From NCBI GenBank assembly GCA_002344785.1, contig DDUL01000002.1, positions 1 to 55,260 on the forward strand: a DNA stretch of 55,260 nt, in the 5' to 3' direction. The translations under genes and the position numbers were made by a program. The notes below the pieces were generated by a model. That model was not told the origin of the DNA and searched no databases. It saw nothing but the letters and a program-made list of their open reading frames with translations. Source of the DNA: Bdellovibrionaceae bacterium UBA2339. Its GTDB lineage: Bacteria > Bdellovibrionota > Bdellovibrionia > Bdellovibrionales > JAMPXM01. Positions within the stretch are counted from its first letter, which is position 1. The number at the start of each line of letters is the position of its first letter. Positions 23,184 to 31,717 of the stretch are shown one piece after another.

Positions 23184-25667
23184 ATGAAGTTGGCACTCAT
23201 CGCGGCCCTGACTTGTGGACAATTTTCCGCTGCGCAGGCGTCTTCATCGGCGTCACTCACGCAGCTTCGCCCGATTGGTCAGGCCGTCCGCGCCGGAGAT
23301 CTGGCGCGTGCGATGGACGCCGCCAAACGCGCCGGCGATGAACCGGCGGCGCGCCTCGCGCTAGCAATTCAGCATCAAAGTCGAGGCGAATGGAGCGAAG
23401 CCGATGCCGTGCTCGCTCAGCTCCTGGAAAATCCGCAACGCGTGAACGGCTTGCAACATCAAGCGCGCCTGGCGCGAGCCGAAGGTCTGATTGAACTCAA
23501 AAAACCTCTAGAGGCTCGGCCGCTCTTGGCCAGCATTGTGAACATCTCGCAGAAAAATCTGCTCGCGGAAGTGCCGACGGCGCTTCGTGTGCGAGCGATC
23601 GTGCTGCTCGCGAGAGTGGAAGCTGGTCAAGCGCGCTGGCGTGAGGTCGAGCGCATCACGGCGACCGCGCTTCGGCGCGTGCGCGGCGGTGAGGCTTACC
23701 CCGCACTGGCTTATGAAGCCTTGCGAGCCAAGCGCCACTTGGGAAAGAGCGACTGTCGGCTGGCGCGCGCGCTCTATGCAAAGTATCCGGCAGCACCAGA
23801 AGTTGAAAAGTGGGGCCCGCTGATGCCGGAAAATCGCGTCGATGATCTTGCGTTGGCTTGCTCCAACACCGCCAAAGACATGCAAGATCGATTTCGACGT
23901 TTGCAGCTTTCCGGGCAAGTGGATCGGTCGCTAGCTGAGATTCGCAAAATTCGTGAGTTGGGAGTCTTCGCAGCTTGGTCCACGGATGCGTTTGAAATCA
24001 ACGCGCTACTCGCCAAGGGCGAGTCCGATGCGGCGATGGAAATTCTTGCGCGCCATGCGGACACGCATCGCGGGCATACGGGCTTTTGGATGTTGACGGG
24101 TAAGATCGCATCGCGAATGGGAGAACTCGCACTGAGCGCAGGCGCATATCGTCGCGCTTACGAGATTGCACCCAAGGCGCGCTCGGCGAGTGACGCGCTC
24201 TTTAGTGCCGCATTCACAGCTTATCAGATGCAAGACTATGACGGTGCGGAACGCGACTTTGAAAAACTCGCCACGCGCTATGGACGCGCAAAAGTCGCGC
24301 GCGATGCGCGTTGGCACTTGGCGTGGATGTCGTACTTGCGCGGTGACTACGAGCGTGCACTTTCGCGTTGGCAGGCGCTGCTGAAGGAGCGCTCACGCGG
24401 ACGACGGCGTGTCGCCGCGACGGATGCGACTTCGCCGGATCGCATTTCCTACTGGAGCGCCATGGCGCTTCTGCGATTGGGTCGTAGCCCTGAAGCCATC
24501 GAAATTTTGCGGCGCCTCGCCAGTGATCGCAACATTTCTTACTACGCGATCCTCGCTTGGTATCGACTCAAATCCTTGCCGCAAGCGCCTCGCGTGGACT
24601 TGGCCGGACAGATGAGTTCGGACCCCCGACAAGATGTCGCGGTGGTCGCGGATGAAGAGTCGACCGAAGCCGCCGAAGCCGAAACCGAATCGGAAGCTGA
24701 GGCCGCACTCAGCGAAGCCGCCGTTGAGGCGGCGCCGGATGTGGCCGTCGATACCGGCGGCGCGCTGGAAAGTAAAGCCGTCAATGGCAACGGCGAAGCC
24801 GCGACTTTGGACACGAATGCGGAGGCGAGTGTTGAAGTCAGCATGGATGAGCCCGCCGCTGATCCCAGTGTGCGCGACCCCGGACTGCAGCGACATTTGG
24901 ATCGCGTGCGCATGCTTCACGCTGTGGGTTTGGATTCGCGAGTCCGCTGGGAACTGGAAAATTTGGATCGCCGCGTGCGAAACTCCGCCGATCGTCGGGT
25001 GATGATGGCAGAACTTTTTCGTCTTGGCCGCTATGATCGCGCTAGCCAATTGGCGGAACTCGCGTTTGGTGGCGAGCGCGTGCGTGGCGGATTGGAGAAA
25101 GCGCGCGAACTTTGGGAGTATGCGTATCCGCGTGCGTGGAATGAAGTGGTGGAGCGAGAGTCGCGCAACTCGGGTATCGATCCGCTTTTCGTGTGGTCGA
25201 TCATGCGGGCAGAGAGTCAGTATCGCTTCGATGCGCGCAGTCCGGTCGGCGCCACGGGGTTGATGCAGTTGATGCCGTTTACGGCTCAGCAAGTGGCGCG
25301 TGTGTACATGGGCCGTTCGATGGACGGAATGAATCTCACGGATCCCGCGACCAACATTGAATTGGGGGCGCGGTACTTGCGTCGTCTAGCAGAGAAAACC
25401 GGCGGCAGCCTCCCGCTCATGGCGGCGGCCTACAATGCGGGCCCGCATCGCGCGCAGATTTGGCTGCGTGGCTTTGGCTCGCTGGGCATGGATGAGTTCA
25501 TCGAACACATCCCCTTTGCGGAGACTCGCAACTATGTCAAAAAAGTTTCGCGCCACTACAAGATCTATTTGGCGCTGTATGAAGGCGATCGCGGTTCGCT
25601 GACGTGGCTCACGGGACCAGTTGGTGTACGGCCTGATGTGAGTTCCACGGCGCTTGAGGTTTGGTGA
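23184..25667 (+). CDS. Soluble lytic transglycosylase with TPR-like repeats (Slt family)
   Basis: The enzyme cleaves peptidoglycan to 1,6-anhydro-muropeptides. The N-terminal 550 residues are helical repeats rich in A/R/L. The C-terminal domain is SLT type: catalytic Glu677 in SIMRAESQY, GATGLMQLMPFTAQQV, NIELGARYLRRL, AAAYNAGPHRAQIW, and PFAETRNYVKKV. ATG 23184 is chosen because it opens a signal peptide (MKLALIAALTCGQFSAAQA); the frame is open back to 23025 but lacks a better leader. A very acidic, Ala-rich insert of about 80 residues (E/A repeats, near 24640-24850) splits the helical part, which is unusual for the family. It is likely periplasmic. Confidence 0.92.
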   Translation: MKLALIAALTCGQFSAAQASSSASLTQLRPIGQAVRAGDLARAMDAAKRAGDEPAARLALAIQHQSRGEWSEADAVLAQLLENPQRVNGLQHQARLARAEGLIELKKPLEARPLLASIVNISQKNLLAEVPTALRVRAIVLLARVEAGQARWREVERITATALRRVRGGEAYPALAYEALRAKRHLGKSDCRLARALYAKYPAAPEVEKWGPLMPENRVDDLALACSNTAKDMQDRFRRLQLSGQVDRSLAEIRKIRELGVFAAWSTDAFEINALLAKGESDAAMEILARHADTHRGHTGFWMLTGKIASRMGELALSAGAYRRAYEIAPKARSASDALFSAAFTAYQMQDYDGAERDFEKLATRYGRAKVARDARWHLAWMSYLRGDYERALSRWQALLKERSRGRRRVAATDATSPDRISYWSAMALLRLGRSPEAIEILRRLASDRNISYYAILAWYRLKSLPQAPRVDLAGQMSSDPRQDVAVVADEESTEAAEAETESEAEAALSEAAVEAAPDVAVDTGGALESKAVNGNGEAATLDTNAEASVEVSMDEPAADPSVRDPGLQRHLDRVRMLHAVGLDSRVRWELENLDRRVRNSADRRVMMAELFRLGRYDRASQLAELAFGGERVRGGLEKARELWEYAYPRAWNEVVERESRNSGIDPLFVWSIMRAESQYRFDARSPVGATGLMQLMPFTAQQVARVYMGRSMDGMNLTDPATNIELGARYLRRLAEKTGGSLPLMAAAYNAGPHRAQIWLRGFGSLGMDEFIEHIPFAETRNYVKKVSRHYKIYLALYEGDRGSLTWLTGPVGVRPDVSSTALEVW

Positions 25668-25745
25668 TGATGGGCTCGGGTTGCGTGTGATTTGCGGTCA
25701 ACGCTGATCACTTTGCCACAATTGAGAATGGCAAAAAGGAGACAA

Positions 25746-27395
25746 ATGATGGCTCAGGTCGTTGCGCGGTTTTCGATTTGGCGTCGGTGCGGATTTTTAC
25801 TGACAGTGTTCGGGGTTTCGTTGGCACTCACGGCGTGCACGGGCCGTCGCAGCGATCGAATCACTTTGCCCGAAGGCGGCGAGGCTTTGCTGACCAAGGC
25901 TGAAACGCTCAAGGTGAATCTCACCAGCGAGCCGCCAACTCTCGATTGGAGCAAAGCGACGGATGTTTCGTCGTCCAAAGTGATCAACAACATCATGGAA
26001 GGCTTGGTCGCCTACGATTTGCAAAGTGAAGAGTTGGCGTTGCGGCCGGCGCTCGCGGAGAAATGGTCGTCCGACGCCGCCGCGCGAGTTTGGGTCTTTG
26101 AGTTGCGCGCCGACTTGAAGTGGCATGATGGTGTCGAGTTCACCGGCCAACAAGTGGTCGACGGATTCCAGCGCTTGCTCGCCAAGGACACCGGAAGCGA
26201 GTATGCCTACTTTCTCTTTGGCATCAAAAACGCTAAGGCCTTCAATCAAGGCCAAGTCGGCTGGGACAAAGTCGGCGTGAAGCTTTTGGCGCCGCGAAAG
26301 TTGCAGGTCACGCTCGAAGCACCGATGAGTTACTTCCCGCACTTGCTCGCGCACACTTCAACTTTTCCAGTGCGCCTCGACTTGATTCAAAAGTACGGCG
26401 CAAAGTGGACGGAAGCTGGCAACATGGTGGGACTGGGGCCCTATCGCCTGCGCGCTTGGCGCCACGACCAAGATCTCTTGCTGGAAAAACACGACGCTTA
26501 TTGGGGGAGTCCGAAGCCTGAAATTCGCTATGTTCACTTCCTCATGGTGAACGAAGCGAGCACCGCCTTGAATTTGTTTGATTCGGGAACTTTGGATGTC
26601 GTCGATCAAATTCCCATCACCGAGCGCAAGCGACGTCGCGCGCAGAAGGAGTATCGGCGCGTCGGCATGTTGCAGTCGCTGTACTATGGTTTCAATACGC
26701 AGATCGAGCCGACGAACAATCCGAATCTTCGCCGCGCCATCGCGCATGCGATTGATCGCGAGAAAATCGTCAAGATTTTGGATGGCGGCGAAGTGCCGCT
26801 GACGGGTTGGGTGCCGCCGGGAATGTTTGGCTACTTCAGTGATGTTGGTCTCGAGCCCAATCTCGAGAAGGCCCGCGCCTATTTGGCCGATGCTGGCTAC
26901 GGAGAGGGAAAAAAGCCGCTGCCTAAACTTGAGTTGCATTTCAACACCAATGAAGTGCATCAGAGTGTGGCCGAGGCCGTGCAGGCGCAGTTGCGAGAGA
27001 ACTTGGGCTTGGAAGTTGAATTGAAGAGTGCGGAGTGGAAGTCGTACTTGGATCAACTCAAAGTGAAGCCGCCCCACATCTTCCGCTTCGGATGGCAGGC
27101 GGACTATCCAGATCCGGATAATTTCATGAACCTCATGACCTCGTATTCGGACAACAATCGAACGCGATGGAAAAACTCGGCCTATGATGCGCTCATCAAG
27201 CGTGGCGCGAGCGAGACGGATCGTGAGAAGCGTCGCGAGATCTACCGCGAAGCCAGTCGCTTGCTTCTTGAGGAAGGCGTTGCCGCTGTTCCTCTTTACG
27301 CCAATGTCTCTCACATGTTGATTCATCAACGCGTGGAGAATTATCCCGCCAATGCGCTCTCGCGATTCGAGTTCAAAGGAACGCGTTTGAAATGA
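25746..27395 (+). CDS. Oligopeptide-type ABC transporter substrate-binding lipoprotein
   Basis: A 549-residue SBP_bac_5 (OppA/DppA) protein that captures peptides or similar solutes outside the inner membrane. Adjacent ATGs at 25746 and 25749 follow AGGAG; the leader ends in the lipobox LTAC. Family landmarks include LTSEPPTLDW near the mature start, LRPALAEKW, WVFELRADLKWHDGVEFTGQQVV, MVGLGPYRL, LRRAIAHAIDREKIV and GWQADYPDPDNFMNL. Its stop overlaps the start of the permease gene (ATGA). The ligand cannot be read from sequence; the family takes peptides, nickel or murein peptides. Confidence 0.94.
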   Translation: MMAQVVARFSIWRRCGFLLTVFGVSLALTACTGRRSDRITLPEGGEALLTKAETLKVNLTSEPPTLDWSKATDVSSSKVINNIMEGLVAYDLQSEELALRPALAEKWSSDAAARVWVFELRADLKWHDGVEFTGQQVVDGFQRLLAKDTGSEYAYFLFGIKNAKAFNQGQVGWDKVGVKLLAPRKLQVTLEAPMSYFPHLLAHTSTFPVRLDLIQKYGAKWTEAGNMVGLGPYRLRAWRHDQDLLLEKHDAYWGSPKPEIRYVHFLMVNEASTALNLFDSGTLDVVDQIPITERKRRRAQKEYRRVGMLQSLYYGFNTQIEPTNNPNLRRAIAHAIDREKIVKILDGGEVPLTGWVPPGMFGYFSDVGLEPNLEKARAYLADAGYGEGKKPLPKLELHFNTNEVHQSVAEAVQAQLRENLGLEVELKSAEWKSYLDQLKVKPPHIFRFGWQADYPDPDNFMNLMTSYSDNNRTRWKNSAYDALIKRGASETDREKRREIYREASRLLLEEGVAAVPLYANVSHMLIHQRVENYPANALSRFEFKGTRLK

Positions 27396-28354
27396 GCGGT
27401 AAGGGCCTTTACATCCTCAAGCGTTTGCTGGGAGCGGTGATCACCTTGGCGGTGATCGCCACGCTCACGTTCGCGCTGCTGAGAATTCTGCCGGGCGGGC
27501 CCTTTGATACGGAGAAGGCTCTGCCCGATGAAGTGAAGGCCAATATCGAAGCTCGCTATGGCTTGGATCGTCCATTGCTCGAGCAGTATTTGAACTTTAT
27601 GAGTGGACTCGTGCGAGGCGACTTGGGCGAATCGTACAAGTACGTGGGCCGAAGTGTTGCCGACATCATCAGCGAGGCCTTGCCCGTGTCGATGGAACTG
27701 GGCTTGATGTCGCTGTTGCTCGCCTACATCGTCGGAATTCCGCTGGGTGTGTTCGCGGCGGCACGCCACAACTCGGCTTTCGATACGGGAGCGATGCTGA
27801 TCGCCGTGAGCGGTGTGGCGCTCCCGAGTTTCATGGTCGGACCGCTGCTCATCAGTTTGTTCAGTTTCGGCATTCCATTCGCGTTTCTTCAAGGCAGCTT
27901 GCCGCCAGCGCTGTGGGAGAGTCCCGCGCATTACATCTTGCCGGTTGTGACTTTAGGATTGCGACCGGCTGCGATTTTAGCGCGCATGACCCGAGGCGCG
28001 GTGCTTGAAAGCATACATCAGGACTACGTGCGCACGGCTCGTGCGAAAGGCGTGAGTGAGCGTGTCGTGCTTTTCAAACATGTGTTGCGCAATAGCCTCA
28101 TTCCGATTCTCTCGATCTCAGGTCCGCTCGTGGCGGGCCTTTTGAGCGGTAGCTTCATCATCGAGATCATTTTCGCCATCCCCGGTATTGGAAAGCATCT
28201 GGTCCAAAGCGTGACCAACCGCGACTATCCTTTAATCTTGGCACTGACCTTGGTTTTCTCGATGATGTTGGTGATTGCAAATTTGGTCGTCGATCTGCTC
28301 TACGGCTTTGTCGATCCGCGCGTTCGACCGGAGAAGTCGGGGAGCGGTGGCTAA
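27392..28354 (+). CDS. ABC transporter permease, OppB/DppB type
   Basis: A 320-residue inner-membrane permease with six predicted helices, paired with the OppC-type subunit downstream. The N-terminal signature ILKRLLGAVITL...ILPGGPF and the RYGLDRPLLEQY stretch are typical of the OppB branch. The cytoplasmic EAA loop (DYVRTARAKGVSERVVLFKHVLRNSLIP) would contact the ATPase. It is translationally coupled to the binding-protein gene by a 4-base overlap. No ATPase gene follows, so the energising subunits must come from another locus. Confidence 0.95.
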   Translation: MSGKGLYILKRLLGAVITLAVIATLTFALLRILPGGPFDTEKALPDEVKANIEARYGLDRPLLEQYLNFMSGLVRGDLGESYKYVGRSVADIISEALPVSMELGLMSLLLAYIVGIPLGVFAAARHNSAFDTGAMLIAVSGVALPSFMVGPLLISLFSFGIPFAFLQGSLPPALWESPAHYILPVVTLGLRPAAILARMTRGAVLESIHQDYVRTARAKGVSERVVLFKHVLRNSLIPILSISGPLVAGLLSGSFIIEIIFAIPGIGKHLVQSVTNRDYPLILALTLVFSMMLVIANLVVDLLYGFVDPRVRPEKSGSGG

Positions 28355-28410
28355 ATGCGGTCGGTGTGAAATCGCTCCGAACTTGCGACTCGACGAGGCC
28401 AACGCGACAA

Positions 28411-28452
28411 GGACATTGCGACGAGGACACTGCGACGAGGACATTGCGACGA
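28411..28452 (+). repeat. Three tandem 14-bp repeats
   Basis: Three head-to-tail copies of GGACATTGCGACGA lie at 28411-28424, 28425-28438 (one base different) and 28439-28452, in the leader just before the DUF2799-like gene. Degenerate CGACGAGG pieces extend to the left. Confidence 0.85.
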
Positions 28453-28470
28453 GAAACAGAAAGGTAAGAC

Positions 28471-29337
28471 ATGACGAACTCCATGGCTTTTCGAACATCG
28501 GTGCACGGAAACGGACGAGCGTCAGGCGGACTTTGGCTCCTCCTCCTCCTCAGCTTGATTGTGATCAACACCGGCTGTGCCTCGTACTTCACGCGCAAAA
28601 CTTGTGAATCGACCAATTGGTTTCAATACGGCGAAAAAGTTGCGGGCGAAGGCCGCAGACTTTCGGGCGATGGTTTCATCAATGAGTGCCGCAAAGTCGA
28701 AGCGAACATCAACGAGGCCCAGCTGGATCAGGGCTTCAAGCACGGCATGGCCAACTATTGCAAAGTCGAGTCGGTCTATGATCTGGGGAAGCGCGGTGAG
28801 TTCTTCTCCCAAGATATGTGCGACGGCGAAAATTTGCGTAAGCTCCTTGAGCGCCACAAAGCGGGCGTGAACGACTACTGCCAAAAGTCCAACGGCTTCA
28901 CAGCGGGCTCCACCGGCAAAACCTATAACCGCATTTGCCCCAAAGAATTGGAAACGGCGTTTTTGCCCGAGTTCAACCGCGGACGAAAGCGCTACTTGGG
29001 GACACTCGCCAATGAAAATGAAAAGCGCATCATCGAGATCGATCGCGAGATCATCGGCCTTGAGCGCGATCGCAACATGAAACAACTTGAGATGCAGAGA
29101 TTGTCGATGCCGACAGGTTTGGCGGTTGAGCGAAAATATGATCCGGTCTCGGGCTCCTACCGCGAACAGGTCATCAATCAAATCAGCGAAGACCAAAAGC
29201 GTGCGATCGAAGACATGCGTTGGAAGATTCAGAGTTTGGACTCGCAGATCTCGCAAAAGCGCACGGAGCAGTCGAACCTTCGTGAAGAAATCCGCAAGAT
29301 CAATCTCGAGATCTCAGGTCTAGACGGAGCCGGCTGA
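28471..29337 (+). CDS. DUF2799-like lipoprotein with C-terminal coiled coil
   Basis: This 288-residue protein has a leader with a poly-Leu core ending in INTGC, a lipobox-like site. Residues about 45-170 have the spaced pattern of DUF2799: repeated W/Y-x-x-G and Y-x-x-x-C units (CESTNWFQYGEKVAGEGR, GFKHGMANYCKVESVYDLGKRGEF, AGVNDYCQKSNGFTAGSTGKTYNRIC). The last 110 residues are a heptad-rich helix (ENEKRIIEIDREIIGLERD and WKIQSLDSQISQKRTEQ). It sits between two permease genes and its stop overlaps the OppC-type start (TGATG), so it is part of the operon. A role as accessory envelope factor for the importer is inferred from position. Confidence 0.88.
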   Translation: MTNSMAFRTSVHGNGRASGGLWLLLLLSLIVINTGCASYFTRKTCESTNWFQYGEKVAGEGRRLSGDGFINECRKVEANINEAQLDQGFKHGMANYCKVESVYDLGKRGEFFSQDMCDGENLRKLLERHKAGVNDYCQKSNGFTAGSTGKTYNRICPKELETAFLPEFNRGRKRYLGTLANENEKRIIEIDREIIGLERDRNMKQLEMQRLSMPTGLAVERKYDPVSGSYREQVINQISEDQKRAIEDMRWKIQSLDSQISQKRTEQSNLREEIRKINLEISGLDGAG

Positions 29338-30284
29338 TGGCCGCCGACGGCGAATTGCTCAGCGATTCGCGCTCGAGTCTGCCGACCGAGCGCCTCGGAG
29401 TTTGGTTGCGATCGCTCTGGGCATCGCGCGCGGGTCGTCGCTTTTTCGCCAATCGTGCCGGCGTGTTCAGTGGGCTCTACATCATCATTCTTCTTGCCAT
29501 CGCCGCGTTGGCTCCCGTCGTTGCACCTTACTCCTTTGAGACGCAAAACATCGATCGACTCTTACAAGGTCCGTCCGCCGAGCATTGGTTTGGCACGGAT
29601 GCGCTCGGGCGCGATGTGCTCTCGCGTGTGATCTATGGCGCCCGCATGTCGATGGCCGTTGGGCTTCTGACGGCGCTGGTCTCACTCGTGATCGGCGGAG
29701 TTTATGGCGCGATCTCGGGTTGGCTGGGTGGTTGGGTGGATTCGCTGATGATGCGTTTGGTGGACATACTCGATTCAATTCCATCGCTCGTGCTGTTGAT
29801 TCTGGTGGGCGTGGTGTTCACCGCCTATCAGCCTTTCGATAATCCTGAGCTTCGCGCACTGGTTGGAATTTTACTCGCGCTCTCGGTGGTCGGCTGGGTG
29901 AGCCTCGCGCGACTTGTGCGCGGGCAAGTGTTGCAAGTTCGCGAAATGCAGTTTGTCGAGTCCGCTCACGCGATCGGTGCCGCGGGCTCAAGAATCCTCA
30001 TTCGTCACATCGCGCCCAACATTCTCGGACCCGTGGTGGTGATGCTCACCTATCAAGTGCCGGCGAATATTCTCTTTGAATCTTTTCTGAGTTTCGTTGG
30101 CCTCGGACTGCAACCGCCCTATGCCTCATGGGGAGTGCTCGCCAACGACGGTTGGCGCGCGAAGTCCGATCCGCATCTTATTTTCTTTCCCGGCGCCGCT
30201 TTGTTCGTGACCATGCTTGCATTTAATTTTTTCGGCGATGGTCTGCGCGACGCCTTGGATCCCAAGGTTGCGAAGTCGAGATAG
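29337..30284 (+). CDS. ABC transporter permease, OppC/DppC type
   Basis: A 315-residue inner-membrane permease. Features of the OppC branch are the long N-terminal cytoplasmic stretch, then the first helix (GVFSGLYIIILLAIAALAPVVAP), the HWFGTDALGRDVLSRVIYGARMS signature, and the EAA loop QFVESAHAIGAAGSRILIRHIAPNILGP. The start overlaps the stop of the DUF2799-like gene by one base. With the binding protein and the OppB-type gene it forms a near-complete importer lacking only ATPases. Confidence 0.95.
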   Translation: MAADGELLSDSRSSLPTERLGVWLRSLWASRAGRRFFANRAGVFSGLYIIILLAIAALAPVVAPYSFETQNIDRLLQGPSAEHWFGTDALGRDVLSRVIYGARMSMAVGLLTALVSLVIGGVYGAISGWLGGWVDSLMMRLVDILDSIPSLVLLILVGVVFTAYQPFDNPELRALVGILLALSVVGWVSLARLVRGQVLQVREMQFVESAHAIGAAGSRILIRHIAPNILGPVVVMLTYQVPANILFESFLSFVGLGLQPPYASWGVLANDGWRAKSDPHLIFFPGAALFVTMLAFNFFGDGLRDALDPKVAKSR

Positions 30285-30311
30285 AATTTTCCGAAAGTGA
30301 AGGAGGGACAA

Positions 30312-30614
30312 GTGGCCAAAGATCCATTCAAAGCACTTCGCGCTCGTACGCCCGTGCACGTGCTCGAGTCCATCGGCCGCGCCTTGCAGGATGGCCAAGC
30401 CTCGCGACCCGAACTCATCGTCGGACTTCGCTCGGGCCAAAAAATGAACTGCCAACTCATCGGCACCGAGCCGCCAAGCGAGCCGCGAGGCGAACGCAGC
30501 TTCATGTTTCTGTCCCTGGACTCGGGCCGCTCGGATCTCTTCTACGTCAGCGCCGAGAACATCGAGTATGTGATCGTCCGTCGCGCAGAGGATTATCTCG
30601 AGCAGCTGCCTTGA
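30312..30614 (+). CDS. Small protein of unknown function
   Basis: This 100-residue protein starts at GTG 30312, five bases after a full AGGAGGG ribosome site, and follows the permease gene by 27 bases, so it may be the last gene of the importer operon. It is a soluble alpha/beta-looking protein (VHVLESIGRALQDG, LIVGLRSGQKMNCQLIG, FMFLSLDSGRSDLFYVSAENIEYVIV) with the flavour of a small beta-barrel fold, perhaps Sm-like. No family is recognised with confidence. Confidence 0.7.
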   Translation: MAKDPFKALRARTPVHVLESIGRALQDGQASRPELIVGLRSGQKMNCQLIGTEPPSEPRGERSFMFLSLDSGRSDLFYVSAENIEYVIVRRAEDYLEQLP

Positions 30615-30756
30615 TGTTCGCTGATTGGGGCGCGCTGGCACGCTGGCGCTGGTGGCGGGTCCGCGTGGGTGTGGGCGCGCGAGCGGCGGGCTTGCTCGCG
30701 TGCTGGTGTGCTGGGGCGCTGGTGTGCGAGTGGATGCGCTGGCACGCTGGCGCGGA
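30615..30756. repeat. GC-rich low-complexity spacer
   Basis: The spacer repeats short words such as GCTGGCACGCTGGCGC, GGTGTGC and GCGCTGGTG, with strong G/T bias on the plus strand. No gene is seen. It is the left member of a repeat-rich zone that resumes at 31290. Confidence 0.6.
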
Positions 30757-31095
30757 TCAGTTGCCGGTGACGTAGATCACGCGAATCTGCGCAACTTCTT
30801 CGCCCTCATTGGCCGCGCCCTTGTCATCGATATGCACTTCATAAATCGCCGAGCCCGTGTGCGCGCCATTTGTTAGCGACACTTGCCAGACTTCGCGAGT
30901 GTTCGCGCCGTGATCCATATCCTTAAGCTCCACATCGACGAGATCACCCGGTCGACCATATAGACTCTGCACCGTCGACTGAGCCAAATCGCGAAACAAG
31001 GTCGCTTTGGGCTCGCCGGCATTCGCGAACCATGTGGTGAGAAGAATTGTGGCCGCGACGGCGAGTGTTGTGTGAGTGCGATTGAGTTGTGTCAT
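30757..31095 (-). CDS. Small secreted protein of unknown function
   Basis: ATG 31095 follows AGGAG and opens a signal peptide (MTQLNRTHTTLAVAATILLT, cleavage near ANA-GEP), giving 112 residues. Longer in-frame starts reach into the repeat zone and are rejected. The mature part is about 86 residues, acidic, and predicted beta-rich (DLVDVELKDMDHG, EVWQVSLTNG, SAIYEVHIDDKG, IRVIYVTG), resembling a small PepSY- or lipocalin-like sheet but without a firm match. It is flanked on both sides by repetitive DNA. Confidence 0.68.
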   Translation of the reverse strand: MTQLNRTHTTLAVAATILLTTWFANAGEPKATLFRDLAQSTVQSLYGRPGDLVDVELKDMDHGANTREVWQVSLTNGAHTGSAIYEVHIDDKGAANEGEEVAQIRVIYVTGN

Positions 31096-31291
31096 GTTCC
31101 GGGCTCCTGTTGGTTTTTTGGTCTTGGTGGTGTTTTGGTATGCACGAACGCTCTCGTGCATGTTTGAAGATTTGCGAAGCCCGCAACTTACTTGAGATGT
31201 GCGGTTACGGCTCGAACTCCAGCGAACTTGTAAATTGGAATGAGAAAAAACTGCCATTGGCATCGGGGGCGTGCGCTGGGTGTGCGGGGTG
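31096..31291. other. Promoter region of the small secreted protein gene
   Basis: This AT-richer stretch upstream of the small secreted gene holds no convincing gene. It probably carries the minus-strand promoter. The 84-bp repeat array begins at its right end. Confidence 0.4.
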
Positions 31292-31612
31292 GAGTGGTGC
31301 GCGCGTGTCGGTCGGCGCTCAGGGTGGCGCGTGCAGTTCATCCGCGCTGGCGCGGGTCACACTGTGTCACGGTCTGAGTGGTGCGCGCGTGTCGGTCGGC
31401 GCTCAGGGTGGCGCGTGCAGTTTATCCGCGCTGGCGCGGGTCACGCTGTGTCACGGACTGAGTGGTGCGCGCGTGTCGGTCGGCGCTCAGGGTGGCGCGT
31501 GCAGTTCATCCGCGCTGGCGCGGGTCACGCTGTGTCACGGACTGAGTGGTGCGCGCGTGTCGGGTGGCGCTCAAGGTGGCGCATGCAGATCATCCGCGCT
31601 GGCGCGGGTCAC
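31292..31612 (+). repeat. Tandem array of four 84-bp units
   Basis: Units start with GAGTGGTGCGCGCGTG at 31292, 31376, 31460 and 31544, exactly 84 bases apart. Units 1-3 differ at only a few bases; unit 4 is more diverged and is cut off near 31612. Each unit contains the short palindrome CCGCG-CTGG-CGCGG and the word GTCACRCTGTGTCAC. Because 84 is a multiple of three the frames stay open across the array, but there is no ribosome site or start that makes it a credible gene. Confidence 0.95.
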
Positions 31613-31664
31613 ACCGCGACAAAAATCGCCACCTGCCCCCGCAGAACTCCGCACGCAAACCCAG

Positions 31665-31715
31665 CGCCCACGCACGCCAAACGCCCACGCACGCCAAACG
31701 CCCACGCACTCACAA
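31665..31715 (+). repeat. 17-bp tandem repeats
   Basis: CGCCCACGCACGCCAAA occurs twice head to tail (31665-31681, 31682-31698), with a third, degenerate copy to 31715, ending three bases before the stop of ychF. Confidence 0.85.
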
Positions 31716-31717
31716 CA

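Noticed and set aside
28411..28452. CRISPR array from short direct repeats
   Set aside because: Units of 14 bases are directly adjacent with no spacers.
31292..31612. CRISPR array from 84-bp periodic repeats
   Set aside because: The whole unit is repeated with no variable spacers and no cas genes are present.
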